Shown here in pieces: positions 53,769 through 62,030 of a stretch of DNA of 64,000 nt. Both the position numbers and the translations under genes were made by a program. The stretch's first letter is position 1; each line of letters begins with the position of its first letter. The stretch covers positions 5,558,001-5,622,000 of the forward strand of contig NZ_WOXS01000002.1 in NCBI RefSeq assembly GCF_009852415.1, read 5' to 3'. This stretch comes from Streptomyces sp. Tu 3180 (GTDB taxonomy: Bacteria > Actinomycetota > Actinomycetes > Streptomycetales > Streptomycetaceae). Below the pieces are notes generated by a model. It saw only the letters and a list, made by a program, of their open reading frames with translations, did not search any database and was not told where the DNA came from.

Positions 53769-54220
53769 CTCTGCCCCGCTCAGGCGGCAGCCGCTCAGCC
53801 GGATAGCCTCACTCATTCACATGGAGCCTTTCTAACGCTGTGACCGCATAGGTCCACCGATTGGGCGCGAATCGCTCTTGGACGCCTGCGCGTGCCTGGC
53901 GTGATCGCCGACATGTTCGAAGAGAAGCTGGATGTGCTCTCGCGGATGGCGGCCGAGCACCTCGCCTTGCCGTTCCCACCGGGCTTCTGCGGCGTAGGCG
54001 TGGTGGAGCTGGGGCCAGTCCGTCATGCCAGCGATCTAAGCACTCGGGTGGCGCGGAGTTCACGGTTGGGACCGTGCCAGCTGCCTGCCTTGAAGGCAAG
54101 CCAGGCCCAGCCGACAGAAAGGGTCAGCAATCTGCGGCGATGCTCCAAGATCCCGTCCACGCCTCGTCCACAGACCCCGACATACGGCCGCTCCGGGCGG
54201 CACATGCCTGCACATACGCG
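53769..54220. other. Gene-poor right edge of the island
   Basis: A minus-strand frame at 53832-54026 begins MTDWPQLHHAYAAEARW, which faintly recalls the N-terminus of small HEAT-like Streptomyces proteins, but it degenerates within 25 residues. I see no other gene. The last 100 bp resemble the DNA left of attL (for example GCCTGCACATACGCGAAGA in both), so the duplicated part extends beyond the exact 44-bp core. Confidence 0.45.
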
Positions 54221-54260
54221 AAGACCCCGCTCTCAGCGTTTCCGCTGGTGACGGGGTCTT
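54221..54260 (-). terminator. Terminator hairpin of tRNA-Arg(CCG)
   Basis: AAGACCCCG (54221-54229) pairs with CGGGGTCTT (54252-54260), with an inner CAGCG/CGCTG stem. It begins 15 bp after the tRNA 3' end. The same structure is present at 23915-23954; the element brought its own copy. Confidence 0.82.
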
Positions 54261-54275
54261 TGGGCACCTAATCCG

Positions 54276-54350
54276 TGGTGCCCCCGGCAGGATTCGAACC
54301 TGCGCACACGGCTCCGGAGGCCGTTGCTCTATCCCCTGAGCTACGGGGGC
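54276..54350 (-). tRNA. tRNA-Arg (anticodon CCG), CCA encoded
   Basis: Read on the minus strand, GCCCCCGTAGCTC opens the acceptor and D arms, the anticodon loop is CTCCGGA with CCG at the anticodon, and GGTTCGAATCC is the T arm. The acceptor stem GCCCCCG pairs with CGGGGGC, discriminator A at 54279 and CCA at 54276-54278. It decodes CGG. The 3' half is the island's attachment core. Confidence 0.97.
54277..54320. repeat. Right attachment site (attR), 44-bp direct repeat
   Basis: Identical to 23971-24014. Here it is continuous with the 5' half of the tRNA, so the gene is restored after integration. The repeat runs from the CC of the CCA end to the anticodon stem. Confidence 0.93.
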
Positions 54351-54544
54351 GTGTCGGTCGCGGTGATCGCGGCGACGAGTAGAACATTACCAGCTCCGGT
54401 GGGGTGGTCATGAACCCGTTTGCGGAGTCGGCCGGGACGGGAGGGTCGGAGGTCGGGTCGGTCCGGAGTGCGGGGTGTCGCCCGTGCGGGGCGGAAGTGG
54501 GGAAACGCCGGACGCGGTGGCCGGTGTCGACCTACTCTCGAGTT

Positions 54545-54985
54545 GTGCCAGGCGCTTCTGGCCGGGTTCTTGTTGTGGACGACAACAAGGTCATCCGGCA
54601 GTTGATCAGGGTCAACCTCGAGCTGGAGGGCATCGAGGTCGTGACCGCGGCCGATGGTGCCGAGTGTCTGGAAGTCGTTCATCAGGTGCGGCCCGACCTC
54701 GTCACCCTCGATGTCGTGATGCCCCGGCTGGACGGGCTGCGCACCGCCGCCCGGCTGCGTGCCGATCCCCGTACCCGGGATCTTCCGCTCGCCATCGTCA
54801 GTGCCTGCACCCGGCACGAGGTGGAGAGCGGGCTCGACGCCGGTGTCGACGCCTTCCTCGCCAAGCCCTTCGAGCCCGGCGAGCTCGTGCGGCTCGTCCG
54901 GGAGCTGATCCAGGGGCGTGTCCTCGAGGCCGAGGAGACCGGTCCCGCCTCGCCCGCCGGGAACCCGGGGCGCGCCGGGGGATGA
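54545..54985 (+). CDS. Response regulator, stand-alone receiver domain
   Basis: 146 residues from the GTG at 54545. RVLVVDDNKVIRQLI holds the acidic pair, TLDVVMPRLDG the phospho-acceptor Asp, VSAC the switch Ser/Thr position and AKPFEP the Lys. No output domain follows, only a short Glu/Pro-rich tail, so it is a CheY/DivK-like single-domain regulator. No kinase is adjacent. The frame opens 47 codons earlier but the extra part is not conserved-looking. Confidence 0.85.
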   Translation: MPGASGRVLVVDDNKVIRQLIRVNLELEGIEVVTAADGAECLEVVHQVRPDLVTLDVVMPRLDGLRTAARLRADPRTRDLPLAIVSACTRHEVESGLDAGVDAFLAKPFEPGELVRLVRELIQGRVLEAEETGPASPAGNPGRAGG

Positions 54986-55079
54986 GGCTCGGGCTTCCGT
55001 CGCGTGAGGCCGTCCACATCGCGGGATCGCGGCCTAACCCGTTCGCGTACCCACCCCCCTCCTCCCATACGCTTGTCCC

Positions 55080-56186
55080 GTGACCCCCGTCGAGCTCTCC
55101 CGCACCGTGCTGCACGCGGTGCGCCGTGCCGTCGACGAGGGGGAGCTGAGCGTGGCCGTGCCCGAGCGGGTCGTCGTCGCGCCTCCCCGGCCCGGGGGGT
55201 GCGGGGACTACGCCACCAACGTCGCCCTCCAGCTCGCCCGTCCGTCCGGACGGCCGGCCCGGCGCGTCGCCGAGATCCTCCGGCCCCACCTGCTGCGCAC
55301 CGGCGGCATCGCCGACGTCGTCGTCACCGGGCCCGGGTTCCTCAACATCAGTCTGCGGAACGCCGCGCCCGTCGCCCTCGTGGAGGAGGTCCTGCGGCGC
55401 GGTCTCCGGTACGGGCACGGCGACTCGCTGGGCGGGCGGCTCGTCCGGCTGCACGCTCCCCACGAGGTCCGCGCCCTGGTCCACCTCGACGTCCTGGTCC
55501 GCGTCCTTCGCTCCCAGGGCGCCGACGTCCGTGCCGACTGTGCCGCTCCGCCGCCCGGGGGTGAGGGGGCCGGGTGGGCCACCGCCCGCACCGTCCGCAC
55601 CGCCCTGGGGGTCCGCCTCGATGTCCCCGGCAGCGGCGATGCGTCCGGCGGTGGCGACGACTCCGGCCGTGTCGTCGTCCGGCCCGTGCCCGCCCCCGCC
55701 GATCCGCTCCCCCTCGGCCGGGACGCCGCCCGCTGGGCCCTGCTGCACCCCGCCCCGCACGACCGGCCCCGGATCGGCGGCGAACACCTGGTGCAGCGGG
55801 AGGGCAACCCCCTCTTCCGCGTCCGTTACGCCCACGCCCGCACCCGGGCCCTCCTGCGCAACGCCGCCGATCTCGGATTCGCCCCCGAGCCCGGCCCGGT
55901 GACCGATCCCGTGGCCGGTGCCGGCGCCCAGCCGCTGTTCCGGGCGCTCGCCGACCACCCCCGCATCCTCGCCGCGGTCGCCGCGCACCGCGCGCCCGAT
56001 CGGCTCGCCCGGCACCTCGTCGCCGTCGCCGATGCCGCGCTGCCCCTGCTTCCCGCCGTGCTGCCCGTCGGCGGGGAGAAACCCTCGGCCGCCCACCGGG
56101 CCCGGCTCGCGCTCGCCGACGCCGCCGGGACGGTGCTGGCCGGCGGCCTGTCCCTGCTCGGCATCGACGCACCCGACCATCTCTGA
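55080..56186 (+). CDS. Arginyl-tRNA synthetase-like protein lacking the catalytic core
   Basis: 368 residues. The N-terminus (about 1-100) matches the ArgRS additional domain, including GDYATNVALQLA and GPGFLNISL. The C-terminus (about 235-368) is a DALR anticodon-binding domain. The Rossmann core is reduced to about 100 residues; the HIGH site reads HAPHEVRA and no KMSKS is seen, so it cannot form Arg-tRNA. It lies directly before lysA, where Corynebacterium has functional argS. Probably a relic or an RNA-binding protein. lysA follows after 16 bp. Confidence 0.85.
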   Translation: MTPVELSRTVLHAVRRAVDEGELSVAVPERVVVAPPRPGGCGDYATNVALQLARPSGRPARRVAEILRPHLLRTGGIADVVVTGPGFLNISLRNAAPVALVEEVLRRGLRYGHGDSLGGRLVRLHAPHEVRALVHLDVLVRVLRSQGADVRADCAAPPPGGEGAGWATARTVRTALGVRLDVPGSGDASGGGDDSGRVVVRPVPAPADPLPLGRDAARWALLHPAPHDRPRIGGEHLVQREGNPLFRVRYAHARTRALLRNAADLGFAPEPGPVTDPVAGAGAQPLFRALADHPRILAAVAAHRAPDRLARHLVAVADAALPLLPAVLPVGGEKPSAAHRARLALADAAGTVLAGGLSLLGIDAPDHL

Positions 56187-56202
56187 GAGAGCACTGCGAA
56201 GA

Positions 56203-57594
56203 ATGAGCCGTTCCGCACACCCCGCCGGGCCCCGTCACGCCGACGTCCTCCCCGAGGGCCACTACTCCGCACCCCCGGCCGACCTCAACGCCCTCGACCC
56301 GAAGGTGTGGGCGCAGACCGTCACCCGCGACGAGCACGGTGTGGTCACCGTCGGCGGGATCGACGTCAAGCGGCTCGCCGAGGAGTTCGGCACCCCCGCC
56401 TACATCCTCGACGAGGCCGACTTCCGGGCCCGGGCGCGTGCCTGGCGCACCGCCTTCGGCAGCGACGCCGACGTCTTCTACGCCGGCAAGGCGTTCCTGT
56501 CCCGGGCCGTCGTGCGGTGGCTGGACGAGGAGGGGCTGAACCTCGACGTCTGCTCCGGCGGCGAGCTCGCCACCGCGCTGTCCGCCGGCATGCCCGCCGA
56601 CCGCATCGCCTTCCACGGCAACAACAAGTCCCCGGCCGAGATCGAGCGCGCCGTCCGCGCCGGTGTCGGGCGGATCGTGCTCGACTCGTTCCAGGAGATC
56701 GTGCGCGTCGCCCACATCGCGCAGTCCCTCGGCAAGCGGCAGCGGGTGCAGATCCGCATCACCGTCGGCGTGGAGGCGCACACGCACGAGTTCATCGCCA
56801 CCGCCCACGAGGACCAGAAGTTCGGGATCCCGCTCGCGGGCGGGCAGGCCGCGGAGGCCGTGCGGCGGGCGCTGCAGCTCGACGGGCTGGAGCTCATCGG
56901 CATCCACAGCCACATCGGGTCGCAGATCTTCGACATGTCCGGGTTCGAGGTCGCCGCGCACCGGGTCGTGGGACTGCTCAAGGACGTCCGCGACGAGCAC
57001 GGCGTGGAGCTGCCCGAGATCGACCTCGGCGGCGGGCTCGGGATCGCGTACACCAGCGACGACGACCCCCGCGAGCCGCACGAGATCGCCAAGGCGCTGA
57101 CCGAGATCGTCACCCGGGAGTGCGAGGCCGCCCGGCTGAGCACGCCGCGCATCTCGGTGGAGCCGGGGCGGGCCATCGTCGGGCCGACCGCCTTCACGCT
57201 GTACGAGGTGGGGACCGTCAAGCCGCTGCAGGGGCTGCGGACGTACGTCTCCGTCGACGGCGGGATGTCGGACAACATCCGCACCGCGCTGTACGACGCC
57301 GAGTACAGCGTCGCCCTCGTCTCCCGCCGCTCCGACGCCGAGCCGATGCTGTGCCGGGTCGTCGGCAAGCACTGCGAGAGCGGGGACATCGTGGTGCGGG
57401 ACGCCTTCCTGCCGGGGGACCTGGCGCCGGGCGACCTCATCGCCGTGCCGGCCACCGGCGCGTACTGCCGGTCGATGGCCAGCAACTACAACCACGTCCT
57501 GCGTCCGCCCGTCGTCGCCGTCAACGGCGGCGAGGCGCGGGTGATCGTCCGGCGCGAGACCGAGGAGGACCTCCTCCGCCTCGACGTCGGGTAG
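56203..57594 (+). CDS. lysA: Diaminopimelate decarboxylase
   Basis: 463 residues. PLP Lys is K96 in FYAGKAFL; HSHIGSQI and the EPGRAIVGP segment bind PLP phosphate; the C-terminal CESGD holds the substrate Cys. It converts meso-diaminopimelate to L-lysine and CO2, the last step of lysine synthesis. Starts 16 bp after the ArgRS-like gene and is probably co-transcribed with it. Confidence 0.96.
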   Translation: MSRSAHPAGPRHADVLPEGHYSAPPADLNALDPKVWAQTVTRDEHGVVTVGGIDVKRLAEEFGTPAYILDEADFRARARAWRTAFGSDADVFYAGKAFLSRAVVRWLDEEGLNLDVCSGGELATALSAGMPADRIAFHGNNKSPAEIERAVRAGVGRIVLDSFQEIVRVAHIAQSLGKRQRVQIRITVGVEAHTHEFIATAHEDQKFGIPLAGGQAAEAVRRALQLDGLELIGIHSHIGSQIFDMSGFEVAAHRVVGLLKDVRDEHGVELPEIDLGGGLGIAYTSDDDPREPHEIAKALTEIVTRECEAARLSTPRISVEPGRAIVGPTAFTLYEVGTVKPLQGLRTYVSVDGGMSDNIRTALYDAEYSVALVSRRSDAEPMLCRVVGKHCESGDIVVRDAFLPGDLAPGDLIAVPATGAYCRSMASNYNHVLRPPVVAVNGGEARVIVRRETEEDLLRLDVG

Positions 57595-57746
57595 CCCGCG
57601 ACGACGAACCCCCGCCGCTGGAAGATCTCCTGTCTTCCCCGGCAAGAAAATGAAATAGATGTCTCACGATCCGGACAAAGGGCAGGAAATCCCGTCCGGT
57701 GAGTGAGACTGGTGCAACCGAGACGGTAACCAGGAAACGAGGTCGG

Positions 57747-59039
57747 ATGATGCGTACGCGTCCGCTGAAGGTGGCGCTGCTGGGCTGTGGAGTGGTCGGC
57801 TCAGAGGTGGCGCGCATCATGACGACGCACGCCGACGACCTCGCCGCACGCATCGGGGCCCCGGTGGAGCTCGCCGGGGTCGCCGTGCGGCGGCCCGACA
57901 AGGTGCGCGAGGGCATCGACCCCGCCCTGGTCACCACCGACGCCACCGCCCTCGTCAAACGCGGCGACCTCGACATCGTCGTCGAGGTCATCGGCGGGAT
58001 CGAGCCCGCCCGGACGCTGATCACCACCGCCTTCGAGCACGGCGCCTCCGTCGTCTCCGCGAACAAGGCGCTGCTCGCCCAGGACGGGGCCGCGCTGCAC
58101 GCCGCCGCCGAGGAGCACGGCAGGGACCTCTACTACGAGGCCGCCGTCGCCGGCGCCATCCCGCTGATCCGGCCGCTGCGCGAGTCGCTCGCCGGCGACA
58201 AGGTCAACCGGGTGCTGGGCATCGTCAACGGCACCACCAACTTCATCCTCGACAAGATGGACACCACGGGCGCCGGCTACCAGGAGGCGCTCGACGAGGC
58301 CACCGCCCTGGGGTACGCGGAGGCCGACCCGACCGCCGACGTCGAGGGCTTCGACGCGGCCGCCAAGGCCGCCATCCTCGCCGGGATCGCCTTCCACACG
58401 CGCGTGCGGCTCGACGACGTCCACCGCGAGGGCATGACCGAGGTCACCGCCGGCGACTTCGCCTCCGCCAAGGAGATGGGCTGCACCATCAAGCTGCTCG
58501 CCATCTGCGAGCGGGCCGAGGACGGGGCGTCGGTCACCGCGCGGGTGCACCCGGCGATGATTCCGCTCAGCCACCCGCTGGCCTCCGTGCGCGGCGCCTA
58601 CAACGCCGTGTTCGTGGAGTCGGACGCCTCCGGGCAGCTGATGTTCTACGGGCCGGGCGCGGGCGGCGCGCCGACCGCCTCCGCCGTGCTCGGCGACCTC
58701 GTCGCCGTGGGCCGCAACCTGCTCGGCGGGACGACCGGACCCGGCGAGTCCGCGTATGCGGCGCTGCCCGTCTCGTCGATGGGCGAGGTCGTCACGCGCT
58801 ACCACATCAGCCTCGACGTGGCCGACAAACCGGGCGTTCTCGCCCAGGTCGCGACCGTGTTCGCCGAACACGGCGTCTCGATCGACACGGTCCGCCAGCA
58901 GGGCAAGGACGGCGAGGCCTCCCTCGTCGTCGTCACCCACCGTGCGTCCGACGCGGCCCTCGGCGGGACCGTCGAGGCGTTGCGCAAGCTCGACACCGTG
59001 CGCGGTGTCGCCAGCATCATGCGGGTTGAAGGAGAGTAA
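57747..59039 (+). CDS. hom: Homoserine dehydrogenase with ACT domain
   Basis: 430 residues from the ATG at 57747 (GAGGTCGG upstream). NAD(P)-binding GCGVVG at 13-18, SANKALLA and the catalytic Lys/Asp region EADPTADVEGFDAAAK. The C-terminal ACT domain (ISLDVADKPGVLAQVATVFAE) allows threonine feedback. It reduces aspartate semialdehyde to homoserine. thrC starts 6 bp downstream. Confidence 0.96.
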   Translation: MMRTRPLKVALLGCGVVGSEVARIMTTHADDLAARIGAPVELAGVAVRRPDKVREGIDPALVTTDATALVKRGDLDIVVEVIGGIEPARTLITTAFEHGASVVSANKALLAQDGAALHAAAEEHGRDLYYEAAVAGAIPLIRPLRESLAGDKVNRVLGIVNGTTNFILDKMDTTGAGYQEALDEATALGYAEADPTADVEGFDAAAKAAILAGIAFHTRVRLDDVHREGMTEVTAGDFASAKEMGCTIKLLAICERAEDGASVTARVHPAMIPLSHPLASVRGAYNAVFVESDASGQLMFYGPGAGGAPTASAVLGDLVAVGRNLLGGTTGPGESAYAALPVSSMGEVVTRYHISLDVADKPGVLAQVATVFAEHGVSIDTVRQQGKDGEASLVVVTHRASDAALGGTVEALRKLDTVRGVASIMRVEGE

Positions 59040-59045
59040 CCAGCA

Positions 59046-60104
59046 ATGACCCACCAGTGGCGCGGAATCATCGAGGAGTACCGGGACCGGCTGCCGGTAT
59101 CCGACACCACGCCGGTCGTGACGCTCCGGGAGGGCGGCACGCCGCTCGTGCCCGCGCAGGTGCTCTCCGAGCGCACGGGCTGCGAGGTCCACCTGAAGGT
59201 GGAGGGCGCGAACCCGACCGGGTCCTTCAAGGACCGCGGCATGACCATGGCCATCTCCAAGGCCAAGGAGGAGGGTGCCAAGGCCGTCATCTGCGCCTCC
59301 ACCGGCAACACCTCCGCCTCCGCCGCCGCGTACGGGGTGCGCGCCGGGATGGTGTCCGCGGTGCTCGTGCCGCAGGGCAAGATCGCGCTCGGCAAGATGG
59401 GCCAGGCGCTGGTCCACGGGGCGAAGATCCTCCAGGTCGACGGCAACTTCGACGACTGCCTCACGCTCGCCCGCGCCCTGAGCGACAACTACCCGGTGGC
59501 GCTGGTCAATTCGGTCAATCCGGTGCGGATAGAGGGGCAGAAGACCGCCGCCTTCGAGATCGTGGACATGCTGGGCGACGCGCCCGACATCCACGTGCTG
59601 CCGGTGGGCAACGCGGGCAACATCACCGCCTATTGGAAGGGGTACCGCGAGTACGCCGCCGACGGCGTCTCCACCAGGACCCCCCGCATGTGGGGCTTCC
59701 AGGCCTCCGGCAGCGCCCCGATCGTGCGCGGCGAGGTCGTCAAGGACCCGTCGACCATTGCCACCGCCATCCGCATCGGCAACCCGGCCTCCTGGGACCG
59801 CGCGCTGGCGGCGCGGGACGAGTCGGGCGGTCTCATCGACGAGGTGACGGACCGTGAGATCCTGCGCGCCTACCGACTGTTGGCCTCGCAGGAGGGCGTC
59901 TTCGTCGAGCCCGCGTCGGCCGCGTCGGTCGCGGGTCTGCTGAAGGCCGCCGAGCAGGGCAAGGTCGACCCGGGGCAGAGGATCGTCTGCACGGTGACGG
60001 GCAACGGCCTGAAGGACCCGGACTGGGCCGTCGCCGGCGCCCCGCAGCCGGTCACCGTCCCCGTCGACGCCGCGACCGCCGCCGAGCGGCTCGGCCTCGT
60101 CTGA
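59046..60104 (+). CDS. thrC: Threonine synthase
   Basis: 352 residues. PLP Lys is K62 in NPTGSFKDRG, and GNAGNITAYW binds the cofactor phosphate. It converts O-phosphohomoserine to threonine. Ribosome site AAGGAGAG within the end of hom. The short actinobacterial-type enzyme without an N-terminal extension. Confidence 0.96.
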   Translation: MTHQWRGIIEEYRDRLPVSDTTPVVTLREGGTPLVPAQVLSERTGCEVHLKVEGANPTGSFKDRGMTMAISKAKEEGAKAVICASTGNTSASAAAYGVRAGMVSAVLVPQGKIALGKMGQALVHGAKILQVDGNFDDCLTLARALSDNYPVALVNSVNPVRIEGQKTAAFEIVDMLGDAPDIHVLPVGNAGNITAYWKGYREYAADGVSTRTPRMWGFQASGSAPIVRGEVVKDPSTIATAIRIGNPASWDRALAARDESGGLIDEVTDREILRAYRLLASQEGVFVEPASAASVAGLLKAAEQGKVDPGQRIVCTVTGNGLKDPDWAVAGAPQPVTVPVDAATAAERLGLV

Positions 60105-60710
60105 CCCCGGCCCCGGTCCGGCTCGAATCCCGGTACGGCCCTGATCCGGGACCGGTCCGGGACCGGTCCGGGACCGGTCCGGGACCGGTCCTGACCCGGT
60201 CGTCCGGCCGGTCCCGGCCCGGGCGTTCGGTCGTCGCCGGGCGCTCCGGCACCACCGGCCCCGCGCGCACCGCACCGGGCCGGTGGTGCCGGACCGCGTC
60301 GGGCCGTACCGGCCGCGCCGGCCGTGCCGCCCCGGTGGCGCCGGGGCGCGCCGTTCGGCCCGGTTCGGCAGGACCGGCGTATGAAGGCGCTCACCTGGGG
60401 AAGTTTCCCTACAGCGGGTGCACAGGGGGCTTACGACACGCATCGTGCGCCTCCTGTGCGCCCTATGTCGCCACAGAACCTTCCTTCGATAGGCTGTACT
60501 GAACCCGCCCGCTGCATATGCCGCGGCACCGCGTCGTCCCCGTGGTCCGGACAGTGGCCCGGGGCGGCCCGGAAAGCGGCCGGCCCACCCGGCCGGCGGC
60601 GGGCCCGGGGGTTGCCCGAAGGGGTTTTCGTACGTCATCGAATGTCCCGTCCCCGAATGTCCGTCGAAGGCCGTTCGACAGTCACGTAGTCCAAGGAGAG
60701 TCTTCGAGCG
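60105..60710. other. thrC-thrB intergenic region
   Basis: About 600 bp without a gene. It holds a palindromic tandem repeat at 60146-60189 and a candidate promoter for thrB (GATAGGCT near 60488-60495 as the -10). The position of a separate promoter fits the gap: thrB is not tightly coupled to thrC here. Confidence 0.5.
60146..60189. repeat. Four tandem 11-bp palindromic units
   Basis: CCGGGACCGGT is repeated four times without interruption (60146, 60157, 60168, 60179). Each unit contains the palindrome GGACCGGTCC, so the array can fold into alternative hairpins. It lies 42 bp after the thrC stop and may terminate the hom-thrC transcript. Confidence 0.8.
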
Positions 60711-61628
60711 ATGGCCGGTCCCGCGTTCCGCGCCGCCGCCGTCCGGGTGCGCGTCCCCGCCACCAGCGCCAACCTCGGCCCGGGCTTCGACGCCCTCGGC
60801 CTCGCGCTGGGCCTGTACGACGACGTGGTCGTCCGGGTGGCCGACTCCGGGCTGCACATCGACATCGCAGGTGAGGGCAGCGAGACCCTCCCGCGCGACG
60901 AGAGCCATCTGCTCGTACGCTCCCTGCGCACCGCCTTCGACCTGCTCGGCGGACAGCCGCGCGGCCTGGAGATCGTCTGCGCCAACCGCATCCCGCACGG
61001 CCGGGGCCTGGGCTCCTCCTCGGCCGCCATCTGCGCCGGGATCGTCGCCGCCCGCGCCGTGACCATAGGGGCCGAGGCCAAGCTCGACGACACCGCGCTG
61101 CTCGAGCTCGCCACCGAGATCGAGGGCCACCCCGACAACGTCGCGGCCTGTCTGCTGGGCGGCTTCACCCTGTCCTGGATGGAGGGCGGCGCGGCCCGGG
61201 CGATCAGGATGGATCCCGCCGATTCCATCGTTCCGGTGGTTTTCGTCCCCGGGAAGCCGGTCCTCACCGAGACCGCGCGCGGCCTGCTCCCGCGCACCGT
61301 CCCGCACGTCGACGCCGCCGCCAACGCGGGCCGTGCCGCCCTGCTCGTCGAGGCCCTCACCCGGCGCCCCGAGCTGCTGCTGCCCGCCACCGAGGACCGC
61401 CTGCACCAGGAGTACCGCGCCCCGGCCATGCCCGAGAGCGCGGCCCTCGTGGAGCGGCTGCGGAGGGACGGCATCCCCGCGGTGATCTCCGGCGCCGGAC
61501 CCACGGTCATGGCGCTGGCGGACGCGGACACCGCCGACAAGGTCGAAGCACTGGCCGGCACCGACTGGGCCGCCAACCGGCTCAGCCTCGACGTGCGGGG
61601 AGCGAGCGTGCTTCCGCTCGCGACCTGA
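60711..61628 (+). CDS. thrB: Homoserine kinase
   Basis: 305 residues of the GHMP kinase family. VPATSANLGPGFDALGLAL near the start, the ATP-binding GRGLGSSSAA loop (about 96-105) and the C-terminal ISGAGPTVMAL are all intact. It phosphorylates homoserine for ThrC. AAGGAGAG lies 10 nt upstream of the ATG. Confidence 0.96.
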   Translation: MAGPAFRAAAVRVRVPATSANLGPGFDALGLALGLYDDVVVRVADSGLHIDIAGEGSETLPRDESHLLVRSLRTAFDLLGGQPRGLEIVCANRIPHGRGLGSSSAAICAGIVAARAVTIGAEAKLDDTALLELATEIEGHPDNVAACLLGGFTLSWMEGGAARAIRMDPADSIVPVVFVPGKPVLTETARGLLPRTVPHVDAAANAGRAALLVEALTRRPELLLPATEDRLHQEYRAPAMPESAALVERLRRDGIPAVISGAGPTVMALADADTADKVEALAGTDWAANRLSLDVRGASVLPLAT

Positions 61629-62030
61629 CACACGGTTGCCGGATTTGGAGAGGGGGAATGTTTGTTGGATCCGGTAGTGTTAATCTCAAGTCTGCACCCG
61701 ACCCCACCATGGCGAGGTGCCTCGTGTCCCCGTCCGGGACAGACATTCTTCCGGGAGCTCCCCAAGCCGCACTGTGTTCTCTGCTACGTACGCGGGCAGT
61801 ACGTCGTACGCGGACACTGAACGGCCCGCCGGGCACGCTCCGGAACCGGTGCGACCACGCCACGTGACACTGGGTGCCACGGCTCGAGGAAGCGCCATCA
61901 CCAGATATCTCTTCCGCCGCTCAGGCGGACAACCGCCCCGGCACGGTTCGCACAGCAAGGACCGCCGCCGGACAGCACAACCGGTCGCCGAGCCAGACAG
62001 GCCGACGTCCGCTCCAGGGAAGGACCCTTC
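61629..62030 (+). promoter_or_regulatory. rho leader region
   Basis: About 400 bp between thrB and rho. TAGTGT (61675-61680) or TAATCT (61681-61686) are candidate -10 boxes, leaving a leader of about 340 nt. Two close copies of CGTACGCGG (near 61786 and 61808) are the only repeat I see. Long rho leaders mediate autoregulation in other bacteria; here that is inference. Small open frames inside show no conserved feature. Confidence 0.45.

Larger units (their letters stand above)
23971..54320. mobile_element. Phosphorothioation/defence island integrated at tRNA-Arg(CCG)
   Basis: About 30.3 kb between two 44-bp direct repeats. It holds the dnd genes, a second defence operon, a DUF262-DUF1524 gene, an IS cluster and one tyrosine integrase with an excisionase. 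The right repeat reconstitutes the tRNA gene. Base composition is visibly less GC-biased in several cargo genes (34181-36229 and 41340-43190 use many A/T-ending codons). No transfer or mobilisation gene is seen, so the element is probably no longer self-transmissible. Confidence 0.9.

Noticed and set aside
53832..54099. Small minus-strand genes at the right edge
   Set aside because: Two overlapping frames, neither with a ribosome site; only a faint N-terminal resemblance to a HEAT-like protein over about 12 residues.
57801..61631. 1,276-codon open frame on the minus strand
   Set aside because: It runs antisense through hom, thrC and thrB, which are certain. Its product is Gly/Asp/His/Arg-rich without domains: a GC-codon shadow.
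61658..61867. Leader peptide gene before rho
   Set aside because: An ATG frame of 69 codons exists, but the start lies upstream of the likely promoter boxes and the product has no conserved feature I know.
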